Counted from the first letter of the stretch, positions 1 through 8,846 are shown. The stretch is 64,000 nt of DNA from Lysinibacillus cavernae (GCF_009724685.1 NZ_WMEF01000002.1:434001-498000); one strand, 5' to 3'. Translations and numbers: made by a program. The notes: generated by a model from the letters alone, not told the origin.

Positions 1-161
1 CCTGTAGGACCATTTCCTGTCCGATCTACTAATACAAAGTAGCCTGCAAACAACGTCCCAAAGAGCATGATTTCAGCACCGATAAAAACCCAGAAACCTA
101 ATATATTCAATTGATTTTGCTGTGTACTATATTCTAAAGGAAGCGATTGATCGATTTTCAT
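1..161 (-). CDS. qoxC: Quinol oxidase subunit III, N-terminal part
   Basis: Partial gene: only the first 53 codons lie in the window, and the rest continues past base 1. The protein begins MKIDQSLPLEYSTQQNQLNI and continues with LGFWVFIGAEIMLFGTLFAG, the start of the first membrane helix of cytochrome aa3-600 quinol oxidase subunit III. This subunit is a membrane component of the terminal oxidase complex and carries no redox centre. Its ATG overlaps the qoxB stop codon in an ATGA arrangement, so the two are translationally coupled. The family call rests on the conserved N-terminus and on gene order A-B-C. Confidence 0.93.
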   Translation of the reverse strand, partial: MKIDQSLPLEYSTQQNQLNILGFWVFIGAEIMLFGTLFAGYFVLVDRTGNGPT

Positions 162-2107
162 GATTGAACACCTCGCAATTTCTTCTCCGTTGCTTTCACT
201 TCATCTACAGAGACATAATGCCCTGGATCTTTTTCTAACGAACGGTGAGCCATGCAAATAAAAATACCGATGGTTGTGAGAATGGTTGGAATCCACATAC
301 CGAAAACAAATGAGAAGCCCCATGCAAAGAAAATACAGCCCAATATGAAAGGTACACCACTATTATTTGGCATATGAATTTTTTCATATTGCTCTGGGAA
401 TAGATCATGCTGATGATATTTAGCATCCCATAAAGCATCTGTTGAAATCACGTGTGGTACTTTAGCAAAATTGTAATAAGGCACAGGGCTTGGCGTTGCC
501 CATTCTAATGTACGTGCGTCCCAAGGATCGGAACCAATGTTTCTTGGTGAGTAGCGAATACTGTAGTAGATGTTGTAAGCGATTAAAATAAAGCCAATTG
601 CAAGGCCCATTGCTCCTACGAAAGACATCATATTCCACATACCAAAACCTGTGGATGCTGAGTAAGTGTACATGCGACGTGCTTGTCCATCTAAGCCAGA
701 GAAGAACATTGGCATAAAGGCTAGGAGTGTGCTGATGGCAATAATCCAAGCCGTCCATTTACCGATTTTTTCATTCAACATAAAGCCAAACATTTTTGGC
801 CAATAGTAATGTAAGCCTGCTAACATTGCAAAGACAACACCTGGAATAATCACCATATGGAAATGGGCAACCAAGAACATTGTGTTATGGTATTGATAAT
901 CAGCTGCTGACATGCCAAGCATCACGCCTGTTACGCCACCTATCGTAAAAGTGGGTATAAATAACATGGAGTAAAGCATTGGCGTTGTAAACACAATTTT
1001 TCCTTTCCACAGGGTGAATAGCCAGTTAAAAATCTTGACCCCAGTTGGCACGGCAATGGCCATCGTTGTAATGGAGAAAATACTGTTCGTTAAAGCACCT
1101 TGTCCCATCGTAAAGAAGTGATGTGTCCATACTAAAAATGATAGGAAGGAGATAATCACCATGGAGCCAACCATTGATTTATACCCATAGAGATTTCGTC
1201 CTGAGAAAGTAGAAATAATCTCACTGTAAATACCAAACGCTGGTAAAATTAAGATATAAACCTCAGGATGTCCCCAAACCCAGAAGAAATTGGCCCAAAG
1301 CATATCCATACCACCATTGGAAGTTGTGAAAAAATTAGTAGCAAATAGACGGTCAAAAGTTCCCATCGTTAGTGCTACAGTTAACACAGGAAATGCGAAA
1401 ACAATAATCACATTTGCGACGAATGAAGACCACGTAAACATTGGCATTTTCATTAATGTCATACCTGGGGCTCTCATTTTAAGAATTGTCACAATCATAT
1501 TAATCCCAGTAATTAACGTGCCAAGACCTGAAATCTGTAAGGCAAACAAATAATAGTTCGTTCCTACTGATTGACTAAATTCGTTATTAGCAAGTGGGAA
1601 ATAGTTTGTCCACCCAGCATCAGGAGAGCCTCCTATAACAAAGGAAATATTCAGTAGCATTGCGCCCATGAAAAATAACCAAAAGCTTAAAGCATTTAAA
1701 CGTGGGAATGCAACGTCTCTTGCGCCAATTTGTAAAGGCACAATATAGTTCATAAAGGCCATAATAAATGGCATGGCCATAAAAATAATCATAACCGTTC
1801 CATGTGTCGTAAATATTTCATTATAATGCTGTGCATCCAGTAATGTATTGTCAGGTACAGCCATTTGTGCACGCATCATAATCGCATCCGCCCCTCCTCT
1901 GAAAAGCATTAGGATGGCAGAAATTAAGTACATAATACCGATTCGTTTATGATCAACCGTCGTTAACCATTCACGCCAAAGGTAGCCCCATTTTTTAAAA
2001 TAGGTTAATCCTACAATAATCGCTATCACTGTAAGACCAATAGCGACCATTGATGCATAAATGGCTGGGCTAGGATGGGGGATAGCAAATCGTTCAAAGT
2101 AATCCAT
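158..2107 (-). CDS. qoxB: Cytochrome aa3 quinol oxidase subunit I
   Basis: Catalytic subunit of a haem-copper terminal oxidase in the cytoplasmic membrane. It takes electrons from menaquinol, reduces oxygen to water and pumps protons. The 649-residue length is normal for QoxB. Visible ligands are His102 (haem a, in THGTVMIIF), His280 and Tyr284 (HPEVY, CuB and the cross-linked Tyr), His329/His330 (CuB), and His415/His417 in the VAHFHM motif (haem a3 and haem a). About fourteen hydrophobic segments are present. The start has a good AAGGAGA site. It lies 20 bases after qoxA and overlaps qoxC, as expected for one qoxABC operon. All metal ligands are intact. Confidence 0.97.
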   Translation of the reverse strand: MDYFERFAIPHPSPAIYASMVAIGLTVIAIIVGLTYFKKWGYLWREWLTTVDHKRIGIMYLISAILMLFRGGADAIMMRAQMAVPDNTLLDAQHYNEIFTTHGTVMIIFMAMPFIMAFMNYIVPLQIGARDVAFPRLNALSFWLFFMGAMLLNISFVIGGSPDAGWTNYFPLANNEFSQSVGTNYYLFALQISGLGTLITGINMIVTILKMRAPGMTLMKMPMFTWSSFVANVIIVFAFPVLTVALTMGTFDRLFATNFFTTSNGGMDMLWANFFWVWGHPEVYILILPAFGIYSEIISTFSGRNLYGYKSMVGSMVIISFLSFLVWTHHFFTMGQGALTNSIFSITTMAIAVPTGVKIFNWLFTLWKGKIVFTTPMLYSMLFIPTFTIGGVTGVMLGMSAADYQYHNTMFLVAHFHMVIIPGVVFAMLAGLHYYWPKMFGFMLNEKIGKWTAWIIAISTLLAFMPMFFSGLDGQARRMYTYSASTGFGMWNMMSFVGAMGLAIGFILIAYNIYYSIRYSPRNIGSDPWDARTLEWATPSPVPYYNFAKVPHVISTDALWDAKYHQHDLFPEQYEKIHMPNNSGVPFILGCIFFAWGFSFVFGMWIPTILTTIGIFICMAHRSLEKDPGHYVSVDEVKATEKKLRGVQS

Positions 2108-2127
2108 ATGACTAGATCTCCTTTTTA

Positions 2128-3018
2128 TTAATGATTGTTTTCTTGAGAAGCATGATCTTTAGCGTGTGATGTGCCATGTTGGTGTCCACCATTTTCTCCC
2201 TCAGGCGCTGGAAGAAACGTTAAATGTGTTCCGTTATAGGTTGATTGTCCAACATGTCCAGGTTCTAGCAATGTATTAAACTTTTCCTCCGTTAATAGTT
2301 CCGCTGTTTCCTTTACTTCCTTCACCCAATCATCAAATTCACCTTGAGTCATCGCTGTGACATTAAACGTATTTTCAGCGAACCCTTTCCCATTAAAGTT
2401 TGCATTTCTTCCCATATATTCACCAGGGCTATCAGCAGCCAAATGCAATGTATTCACCATATCGGCCATTGCATATTTTTGACCTCCTAATTGGGGAATC
2501 CAGAAACTCGTAATCGGTCCATAAGAGTAAAGTTTAAATTCAATTGGACGTTCAGCAGGAATATACAAATAATTCACTGTTTCAATATTCTCCTCCGGAT
2601 AACTAAAATGCCATTTCCAGTTAGATGTCGAAGCATAGATAACTAATGGCTCTTCATGTTTGTATTTCTCTGGTGTTGATTCCACCTTATAATTACTTTG
2701 CACAGAAATAATAGACAGGTAGATAACAATTAAAACGGGAATACCTACACAAATTATTTCAACCTTTGTACTCCCTTTAATGTAGGGAGGTTTATAGTTT
2801 GGACTTTGTTTAGATGCACGGAAATTAATTAACATATAAGCTAAGATCGCGAAAACAATCAGGACGATAATGGACATAATCCCTATCGATAGCATAATAT
2901 CTTTGGCTTGTACTTGTGCTTGAGGTCCCTTTGGATCTAATACTAACAACGGGTCACATCCGGTTAGCATAGTGACAATAGTGAAAAGACCAATTAATTT
3001 GAGCCAACTTTTTTTCAT
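2128..3018 (-). CDS. qoxA: Quinol oxidase subunit II, lipoprotein
   Basis: Subunit II of the aa3-type quinol oxidase, 296 residues, anchored outside the membrane. It starts with a lipoprotein signal (MKKSWLKLIGLFTIVTMLTG, then Cys) and has two further helices near residues 40-60 and 85-105, followed by a cupredoxin-like domain (WKWHFSYPEENIETVNYLYI). The CuA ligands of cytochrome c oxidases are not evident, in line with a quinol donor. The ATG at 3018 is preferred over a TTG two codons upstream because AAAGGGG lies seven bases before it. The C-terminus is unusually His-rich (GGHQHGTSHAKDHASQENNH), which might bind metal, but that is only inference. Confidence 0.95.
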   Translation of the reverse strand: MKKSWLKLIGLFTIVTMLTGCDPLLVLDPKGPQAQVQAKDIMLSIGIMSIIVLIVFAILAYMLINFRASKQSPNYKPPYIKGSTKVEIICVGIPVLIVIYLSIISVQSNYKVESTPEKYKHEEPLVIYASTSNWKWHFSYPEENIETVNYLYIPAERPIEFKLYSYGPITSFWIPQLGGQKYAMADMVNTLHLAADSPGEYMGRNANFNGKGFAENTFNVTAMTQGEFDDWVKEVKETAELLTEEKFNTLLEPGHVGQSTYNGTHLTFLPAPEGENGGHQHGTSHAKDHASQENNH

Positions 3019-3099
3019 AAACAAACCCCTTTAACTGATTCTTTGAAGTGCTATAGGCTACTATGGGTTTGCATGGAATTTGATTCACAATTGATTTTT

Positions 3100-3128
3100 A
3101 TATTAGGGGCGTCTAAGTGGAAAGACAA
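3100..3128 (-). promoter_or_regulatory. Predicted promoter of qoxABC
   Basis: On the minus strand TTGTCT (3128-3123) and TAATAT (3105-3100) are separated by exactly 17 bases and face qoxA. This is a sigma-A-like promoter about 80 bases before the start codon. It is a sequence-only prediction. Confidence 0.55.
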
Positions 3129-3269
3129 GGAGTTTTGCAATATAACACAGAATGTTCTAAAACGGGAAAAATGATTTTAGTATAATTTTATCGACATAAA
3201 TACATACCCAGTAAGGGTTTTCATAGAATTCTATCGAATGAAATTTAAAATGGTTGGCGATAGTACACA

Positions 3270-3283
3270 TAAAGTGGATGGTT
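3270..3283. promoter_or_regulatory. MocR-type operator candidate, upstream copy
   Basis: The 14-mer TAAAGTGGATGGTT occurs here, 85 bases before the MocR gene, and again identically at 4841-4854 just after it. The core resembles the AAAGTGG-type sites known for PdxR-like MocR regulators. It is probably bound by the adjacent regulator; binding is inferred. Confidence 0.5.
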
Positions 3284-3367
3284 AGTTAGCAATAATGTTA
3301 TAGTATGATTAACTTTTTAGCTTTTCTGATATAGCTAAAAAAGAAGGCACGATTGAGGTGAGTATAT

Positions 3368-4798
3368 ATGGATTGGAAACCCGACCGACAAGCAAAAAAA
3401 GCTATCTATAAACAGCTTGCAGAATATATAGAAAAAGGGATTGCCGATGGGACATTTCCGCCCGACAAGCCTTTACCATCTGAGCGTTCCTTAGCGAATG
3501 CTTTGAATGTCAACAGAAGTACTGTGGTAAGTGCTTATGACGAATTGGAAGCAATGGGGTTTATTGAAAGGAATCAGGGAAGTGGTACCACCATTAGCAA
3601 AGATATATGGGGGATCACGAGGAAACGAATTCCTAGCTGGAATCGCTATATTGAGGCAGGTTCCTTCTTACCAAATCTACCTGTAACGCAAAAAATTAGA
3701 AAAGAAGCTGTTGAACAAAAATTAATTAATTTAGCTACTGGCGAATTATCAGAAGATCTTTTTCCTAAAAGCTCATTAAGAGAAATTACGGCAACACGTT
3801 CTTTTATTGGTAGCCTAGGGTATGACCATCCATTAGGAAGTGAAATCCTTCGAACTACTCTTTCCAAACATATCAAAAATAGCAGAGGGATTGGAACAAA
3901 ACCTTCTTCTATATTAATCACATCAGGAGCCCAGCAAGCCTTACATTTAATTGTTCAATGCTTGTTAAAGCCTGGAGATGCGGTCGCCATAGAAGATCCT
4001 TCCTACAACTTCAATCTACCCATCTTTAAATCTGCAGGCTTACAAATCCATTATCTTCCTGTAGATAAGGATGGCATTAATCCCGATGATTTGCAAGTAT
4101 TGTATAAAAAACATCGTATAAAAATGATTTTTTTAAATCCTGATTTTCATAATCCAACGGGCTCTTCGTTAGATTTAAAGAAAAGAGAAGCAATTTTAGA
4201 TATATCCTCCAAGCTAGGCATCCCAGTAGTAGAGGATGATCCCTATAGCTTAACTGCCTTTTCGGGGGATAAAGTTCCTACACTTAAATCGCTCGACAAA
4301 AATGGCAATGTTTTATACATTAGCTCGTTGTCTAAAATTGTGGCCTCTGGATTACGTATCGGGTGGATTGTTGGTCCTACTTCTGTTATTGAACGGCTCT
4401 CTGACGCGAAGCAACAAATCGACTTTGGTCATTCTAGCTTTACGCAATGGATAGCTAATGATTTTTTAGAGTCAACAAATTTCGATATGCATATTAAACA
4501 TTTAGTAAAGGAATTAGAAACACGAAGAAATGCTATTGTGCAAAGTCTCAACACTTATTTAAAAGGTCAGGTGGCGTTTTTAATTCCACAAGGTGGGATT
4601 CACATCTGGTGTCAAGTACTTAAAGAACATAATGAAACGCAATTACTAGAAGAATCGATTAAACGAGGCGTCATTTATGTGCCAGGTTCAACCATGGGCT
4701 CGAAAAAAGGATTTGTCCGTTTTACGTATGCAAGGGAAGATGTAAAATCAATCGATGAGGGAATTAAAAGGTTTGCTCAAGCGCTTAATAGCTTCTAG
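3368..4798 (+). CDS. MocR-family PLP-dependent transcription regulator
   Basis: A 476-residue GntR/MocR-type regulator. Residues 1-75 form a winged helix (LPSERSLANALNVNRSTVVS), and residues 110-470 form a class I aminotransferase-fold domain. The PLP-binding Lys is in ISSLSKIVASGLRIGW, and the DP-NPTGSS segment is intact. Such proteins bind direct-repeat sites and respond to PLP or amino-acid ligands. The start has GAGGTGAG seven bases upstream. It is divergent from qoxABC. An identical 14-bp site lies on both sides, but the gene expected behind it is decayed, so the target is unknown. It is one of three MocR proteins in the window. Confidence 0.9.
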   Translation: MDWKPDRQAKKAIYKQLAEYIEKGIADGTFPPDKPLPSERSLANALNVNRSTVVSAYDELEAMGFIERNQGSGTTISKDIWGITRKRIPSWNRYIEAGSFLPNLPVTQKIRKEAVEQKLINLATGELSEDLFPKSSLREITATRSFIGSLGYDHPLGSEILRTTLSKHIKNSRGIGTKPSSILITSGAQQALHLIVQCLLKPGDAVAIEDPSYNFNLPIFKSAGLQIHYLPVDKDGINPDDLQVLYKKHRIKMIFLNPDFHNPTGSSLDLKKREAILDISSKLGIPVVEDDPYSLTAFSGDKVPTLKSLDKNGNVLYISSLSKIVASGLRIGWIVGPTSVIERLSDAKQQIDFGHSSFTQWIANDFLESTNFDMHIKHLVKELETRRNAIVQSLNTYLKGQVAFLIPQGGIHIWCQVLKEHNETQLLEESIKRGVIYVPGSTMGSKKGFVRFTYAREDVKSIDEGIKRFAQALNSF

Positions 4799-4818
4799 AA
4801 TTTTTGTAAATTATAGAC

Positions 4819-4854
4819 AAGTGGATGACTGAAAAAGCAGTAAAGTGGATGGTT
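4819..4854. promoter_or_regulatory. Orphan MocR-type operator pair
   Basis: Two copies of AAGTGGATG (4819 and 4843) start 24 bases apart. The second lies in an exact copy of the 14-mer found before the MocR gene. A paired direct repeat like this normally controls a MocR target gene, yet no intact gene follows for 790 bases. Confidence 0.5.
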
Positions 4855-4886
4855 TAAAATAGACGCAAAGTATTTATGATAGGGTC

Positions 4887-5027
4887 ATGGATAACAACTA
4901 TCCATCAAGGCTAGCTACTATCATGAAGGTGTGGATTGATTCACAATTGTTCACACAGATAATGAAATCTGTCAATGGTATGGAGGGTGATAGGACAAAC
5001 CTGTTACTAACAATGGAAATGCTTTAG
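4887..5027 (+). pseudogene. Possible decayed MocR target gene, 46-codon remnant
   Basis: An open frame of 46 codons starts 33 bases after the second orphan operator (MDNNYPSRLATIMKVWIDSQ onward). It looks coding rather than random, but it stops early and has only a weak AGGG two bases before the ATG. I do not recognise the family. The rest of the gap up to 5640 holds a 31-bp repeat, a small hairpin and a terminator, but no further gene. The best reading is the start of a lost target gene; a short functional peptide is also possible. Confidence 0.3.
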
Positions 5028-5260
5028 TGAAGAGGTAGTTGACGAACATTTGCTATTGGAAAAGGTTTATCAAAAATATATTTAACCCACTTTTAATAAA
5101 GAGTAAATAAAATTCACAACAAGTATCGTTTATCTTGATTCAGTAAAAGAATTCCTCCTCTATAGGGGGAGAGAATTGCTAGCTATGCATTTTAACAGGT
5201 ATTCAAACGCCTTCTGAATTAAGATAGCCTCTGGCCGATGTCACAGATTTTGAAGAAGCG

Positions 5261-5317
5261 CTTTTTGAGTAAACTTGAATAAATCTGGACGCATTTAGCG
5301 TCAGTGGTAATGACGCT
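5261..5317. repeat. Degenerate dispersed repeat, copy A
   Basis: The segment CTTTTTGAGTAAACTTGAAT with the following AAATCTGGACG closely matches 8733-8760, apart from two substitutions and a short insertion. In this copy it is followed by a hairpin, AGCGTCA (5297-5303) with TGACGCT (5311-5317). Two copies in intergenic DNA suggest a small dispersed element or remnants of one gene family. Confidence 0.4.
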
Positions 5318-5489
5318 GGAGATTTCCACAGCTTTACCTGTTCTAACAGTCTCAATTGTTAGCTTTTGCTGCCGATGAGAAAAAATCAAGGCAGTCACAC
5401 CTTATTATATTTTAATTCCCACAAAGGTATATAAAGGAAATAGGCACCCTTTGTATACGCACAATAAAATCTTAGTTAAAAACACCATT

Positions 5490-5537
5490 CAGTCACTTAG
5501 CCATCGATAGTCAATCGGCGCTAGGTGACTGTTTTTA
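5490..5537 (+). terminator. Intrinsic terminator
   Basis: CAGTCACTTAGC (5490-5501) pairs with GCTAGGTGACTG (5520-5531) and is followed by TTTTTATAT. It ends any transcript crossing the decayed 4.8-5.5 kb gap. Confidence 0.7.
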
Positions 5538-5643
5538 TATAAAAAATAATCGTAACAGTAAGATTAATAGTTGAGTAATAGTTCAAAAAGATTTAATATT
5601 CTGATTATAATAGTTTATTATTGGCTTTATAGGAGGGATATGG

Positions 5644-6039
5644 GTGGCTTTACAAGTAGGTGAAAAAATTACATTTGAACGTACATTTACAATGGCAGAT
5701 GTTGAATTGTTTACGAAAGTTTCCAAAGATGAAGGGGTTCATCATATTACACCAGATGAACAAGGTCGTTTTGTCGTACAAGGGCTTTTAACAGCAACAC
5801 TCCCTACAAAAGTCGGTGGTGACTATAACGTATTAGCCCGCAAAATGAATTTCGAGTTTCTACGTCCCGTTTTTAGCGAAGATACAATTCGTTGTGAAGT
5901 CATAGTTGAACAATTTGAACCAGATGAAAAAAATCGAACGGCGATTACTACAACATTTTCATGTACAAATCAACTCGACAAGGAAGTATTAAAGGGGAGC
6001 TTTTCTGGTATTATTCTATCAATTATTAATGGAGGTTAA
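5644..6039 (+). CDS. MaoC/hotdog-fold protein
   Basis: A 131-residue protein of the hotdog/MaoC-like dehydratase type, a fold that handles acyl-CoA thioesters. Visible features are an N-terminal TMADVELFTKVSKDEGVHH segment, like the A-D/H region of MaoC proteins, and NFEFLRPVFSEDTIRCEV, the hotdog strand before the dimer interface. The typical catalytic Asp/His pair is only partly recognisable, so thioesterase or dehydratase activity cannot be decided. The start is GTG at 5644 with AGGAGG seven bases upstream; the nearby ATG is out of frame. It lies three bases before the MBL-fold gene, so the two form an operon. Confidence 0.75.
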   Translation: MALQVGEKITFERTFTMADVELFTKVSKDEGVHHITPDEQGRFVVQGLLTATLPTKVGGDYNVLARKMNFEFLRPVFSEDTIRCEVIVEQFEPDEKNRTAITTTFSCTNQLDKEVLKGSFSGIILSIINGG

Positions 6040-6042
6040 CCT

Positions 6043-7011
6043 ATGAAAACTGCTGAAACTTTGTTTTTTGAACGTCCATTCCCAAGTGCAAATAGTATTG
6101 TTATCCAAGATGAACAAACTTTATTAGTTGATACTGGCTTTGGTAGTGATATTACACGAACTGAGAAGCTTTTATCCGATGCTGGGATAGTACCAATGCA
6201 GTTAAATGGCATCATTAATACACATTATCATAGCGATCATGTCGGAGGAAATCATTACTTTCAGCAGCAATATGACCTGCCGATTGCCGCACATCTTTGG
6301 GAAGGAGAAATGGTGAATCAATGTGATGTAGAGTCATGTGGTGCTCATTATTTAGATCAACCTGTCGAACAATATGTCGTTCAACAGCTACTTGTAGATG
6401 AACAAGAAATTGTGACAGGAAATAGTGCTCTTCAGGTTTTACATACACCAGGACATACTTTAGGTCACATAGCTTTATACGAACCAAAGCAGCAGATGTT
6501 GATTTGTGGTGATTTATTTCATCACAATGATGTCGGATGGTTGAATATTTTTCGCGAAGGCACAAACAGTATAAGACGCTCCTATGAAAGTTTAGAGCGA
6601 CTTGCTAAACTATCAATAAAAATAGCCTATCCTGGTCACGGACGGGCTATCGAAGACCCAAAAATGATGATGGACAAAGCGAGAGAACGACTAGAAAAGT
6701 GGATGGAATCTCCTGAAAAAATGGCTTGGCATGCATGTAAGCGAATCTTTTCTTTTACACTGATGATGAAAAATGGATTAACGAGCAAGGAAATCACACC
6801 TTATCTGCTAAGCTGTGGCTGGTTTCATGATTTCGCCGTTCACTCTTTTCGAATAGAGCCCAAGGAATTTGTCAAACCTTTACTAGATGAAATGATTCGA
6901 TCTAAGGCAGCCATATGGCAACAAGATAAATTAATGGCGACAGCACCATATGAAGCACCGAATCCAACATGGATAGAAGAGGATTGGAAACCAGGTAATT
7001 GGACAAAATAA
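6043..7011 (+). CDS. MBL-fold metallohydrolase
   Basis: A 322-residue metallo-beta-lactamase-fold hydrolase. The metal motif HYHSDHVGG, the second His in HTPGHTLGH, the Asp in CGDLFHHND and the late His in YPGHG are all present, so a dinuclear metal centre is likely. The last third (residues 200-320) is an extra helical domain, as in lactonase or glyoxalase-like members. It is translationally coupled to the preceding hotdog gene, suggesting a shared thioester or lactone substrate. The substrate is unknown. Confidence 0.85.
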   Translation: MKTAETLFFERPFPSANSIVIQDEQTLLVDTGFGSDITRTEKLLSDAGIVPMQLNGIINTHYHSDHVGGNHYFQQQYDLPIAAHLWEGEMVNQCDVESCGAHYLDQPVEQYVVQQLLVDEQEIVTGNSALQVLHTPGHTLGHIALYEPKQQMLICGDLFHHNDVGWLNIFREGTNSIRRSYESLERLAKLSIKIAYPGHGRAIEDPKMMMDKARERLEKWMESPEKMAWHACKRIFSFTLMMKNGLTSKEITPYLLSCGWFHDFAVHSFRIEPKEFVKPLLDEMIRSKAAIWQQDKLMATAPYEAPNPTWIEEDWKPGNWTK

Positions 7012-7090
7012 ATGTGCAATTTTGTACTATAATGATTTAACTAATAGATGTAATAATTCAAAGAGATAAACTTGAAAGGGAGTTTGCTTC

Positions 7091-7666
7091 TTGAATATTA
7101 CATCTTTTTTAATGTACTGTTTTATTATTACGGCTACACCAGGACCAACAAATATTGTCATTTTATCAACGACACAGAATTATGGGATCAAAAGAGGTTT
7201 ACATTTTTCTTATGGTTCTACGATTGCATTTTTTATATTACTAGTTTTATCCGCTTTTCTAAATTCACTGTTTTCAACATGGATTCCAAAAGTTTTGCTG
7301 ATTATGCAAATTATTGGTACGACTTATATGCTGTATCTTGCTTACCAAATATACAAAATGGATACTTCCAGTAAGAGTGAAAATAAAACAGGAAACTTCT
7401 CATCAGGGTTTTTGATGCAGTTTTTAAACCCTAAAGTAGTATTATTTACAATGACAGTTATTCCAAGCTTCGTTTTACCTTATTACAATTCGCTTTTCGC
7501 GTTATCATTAAGTGTATTGGCCATTACGATTATTGGTTTAATTGCTTTCTTATTATGGGTATTATTTGGCGCAATCTTTAAACAATTTTTACAAAACCAT
7601 AAAAAAATCGTCAATGTTTTCATGGCAATGTGTTTGGTTTATGCAGCAGTGATGATTTGGATTTAA
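7091..7666 (+). CDS. LysE/RhtB-family amino-acid exporter
   Basis: A 191-residue membrane protein with about six hydrophobic segments. It has the LysE-family N-terminal signature (FIITATPGPTNIVILSTTQN) and the mid-protein MQFLNPKVVLF motif. These proteins export amino acids or related compounds. The start is TTG, with AAAGGGAG eight bases before it; the reading frame and the family N-terminus support this. An AraC-type regulator follows 13 bases later and probably controls export of its own ligand. Confidence 0.87.
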   Translation: MNITSFLMYCFIITATPGPTNIVILSTTQNYGIKRGLHFSYGSTIAFFILLVLSAFLNSLFSTWIPKVLLIMQIIGTTYMLYLAYQIYKMDTSSKSENKTGNFSSGFLMQFLNPKVVLFTMTVIPSFVLPYYNSLFALSLSVLAITIIGLIAFLLWVLFGAIFKQFLQNHKKIVNVFMAMCLVYAAVMIWI

Positions 7667-7679
7667 AAGAGGTGAAAAT

Positions 7680-8462
7680 ATGCAAAGTTTTACATATAAA
7701 AAAACAGCTGGGATTACTGCGTTAAAGGCTAGTTTTACAGATTTTAAATACAAAAAGCACGCACATCAAGAATATGCTTTGGGCGTAACGTTAAAAGGTA
7801 TTCAGCATTACTATTTAGATGGAAATGTACAGCTTTCGCATGAAAATGGCGTCATGTTTTTTAATCCCGAACAAGTCCATGATGGGATGGCTTATAATCG
7901 AGAAGGACTTGAATATGTAATGCTTTACATTGACCCTGCATTATTTTTAGAGGCCATTCAAAAAAAGGATATTGTCAGTTTTGAGAAACCCATCATCTAT
8001 AATAATCATATCAAGCAACAGATACTAAAGCTGTCACATGCCATTTTAACAGAAGAAAATTCCGCACGATGTAATGAATTGTTTTTACATTTAACAGACT
8101 GCTTAGTGGCACAAGATGTTAGTTCATCAATGAAAATGGATAGTTTTATTATAAAAAAAGCCAAAGAAATCATTCATTCACATGTTGAAAACGTACTGAA
8201 AATTGAAGATATTTGTCAGGAGCTACAAATGACGACATTCCAATTCATTCGTTTTTTTAAAAAGCACACGGGGATCACACCTTACCAATACTTCTTAAAT
8301 TGTAAAGTGGAGCGAGCTAAATCCATAATTGAGCAAACAGGTGATATTTATGTAGCAGTCGCACAATGTGGCTACGTTGATTTAGCTCATTTAAACAAGC
8401 AATTTAAATGTATTTTTGGCACAACAGCTTTTGAGTATTTATCTTTTATTCATAATAGGTAA
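7680..8462 (+). CDS. AraC-family regulator with cupin domain
   Basis: A 260-residue regulator. Residues 10-120 form an AraC-type cupin sensor (HAHQEYALGVTLKGIQHYYL), and residues 165-258 form the double helix-turn-helix (VENVLKIEDICQELQMTTFQ; FFKKHTGITPYQYFLNCKVE). The ribosome site is AGAGGTGAAAAT. It sits just behind the LysE exporter, the common arrangement of an amino-acid-sensing activator with its exporter. The ligand is unknown. Confidence 0.9.
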   Translation: MQSFTYKKTAGITALKASFTDFKYKKHAHQEYALGVTLKGIQHYYLDGNVQLSHENGVMFFNPEQVHDGMAYNREGLEYVMLYIDPALFLEAIQKKDIVSFEKPIIYNNHIKQQILKLSHAILTEENSARCNELFLHLTDCLVAQDVSSSMKMDSFIIKKAKEIIHSHVENVLKIEDICQELQMTTFQFIRFFKKHTGITPYQYFLNCKVERAKSIIEQTGDIYVAVAQCGYVDLAHLNKQFKCIFGTTAFEYLSFIHNR

Positions 8463-8555
8463 TACAAAAGTGACTGATAGACACCAATAAAATTGACAAT
8501 AAATAGAATAATATGGTAGATTGAAAATACTTAATTGGAACGGAGGGTGAAGAAT

Positions 8556-8651
8556 TTGAGCAATTGTTTATCTATTAGAAAAGTTAATCTCATAATAAAT
8601 AAACAAGAAGCTAATCTTCACCTATCATATTTTGAATTTACTACTCTATGA
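8556..8651 (+). CDS. Possible leader peptide before ABC-F gene
   Basis: A 31-codon frame (TTG start, MSNCLSIRKVNLIINKQEAN onward) has a CGGAGGGTG ribosome site seven bases upstream. It follows a TTGACA-like box at 8494. It lies in the long 5' leader of the ABC-F gene, ahead of a strong terminator. Short leader frames of this type sense stalled ribosomes in known ABC-F resistance genes. It could also be a random frame. Confidence 0.4.
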   Translation: MSNCLSIRKVNLIINKQEANLHLSYFEFTTL

Positions 8652-8732
8652 CCTTTTATCTTGTCCTTTATACTCGGAAACGCTTGTTTTACCTTTTTTC
8701 AGCGATTGTTCAATCACCAGCTGAATGAGGAG

Positions 8733-8760
8733 CTTTTTGAGCAAGCTTGAAATCTGGACG
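8733..8760. repeat. Degenerate dispersed repeat, copy B
   Basis: CTTTTTGAGCAAGCTTGAAA followed by TCTGGACG matches copy A near 5261. It lies inside the ABC-F leader region. On the minus strand both copies would encode a similar VQI-SSLLKK stretch, so they may derive from one lost gene family. Confidence 0.4.
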
Positions 8761-8812
8761 TGATGACGCCGAGTCGTAATTGAAACATAGGGTGAATACT
8801 TTCGATGAGCGA

Positions 8813-8846
8813 GATGCTTCTGTTTATAAACAGAGGCATCTTTTTT
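8813..8846 (+). terminator. Attenuator terminator in ABC-F leader
   Basis: A 14-base arm starting GATGCTTCTG (8813-8826) pairs with its complement (8827-8840), with a TTAT loop and one G-T pair, followed by six T. It lies about 80 bases before the ABC-F start and well after the AraC gene, so it would stop leader transcription unless relieved. Confidence 0.85.

Noticed and set aside
5150-5180. AATTCCTCC...GGGGGAGAGAATT hairpin as a riboswitch or attenuator
   Set aside because: Short stem with no T run and no gene behind; too little to call.
7072-7374. Overlapping plus-strand frame in the LysE gene
   Set aside because: It is the shifted frame of the LysE gene, rich in Phe/Tyr/Asn with no family features.
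8780-8846. T-box riboswitch in the ABC-F leader
   Set aside because: AGGGTGAA-TAC looks like part of a T-box core, but the full AGGGTGGTACCGCG motif and its pairing partner are missing.
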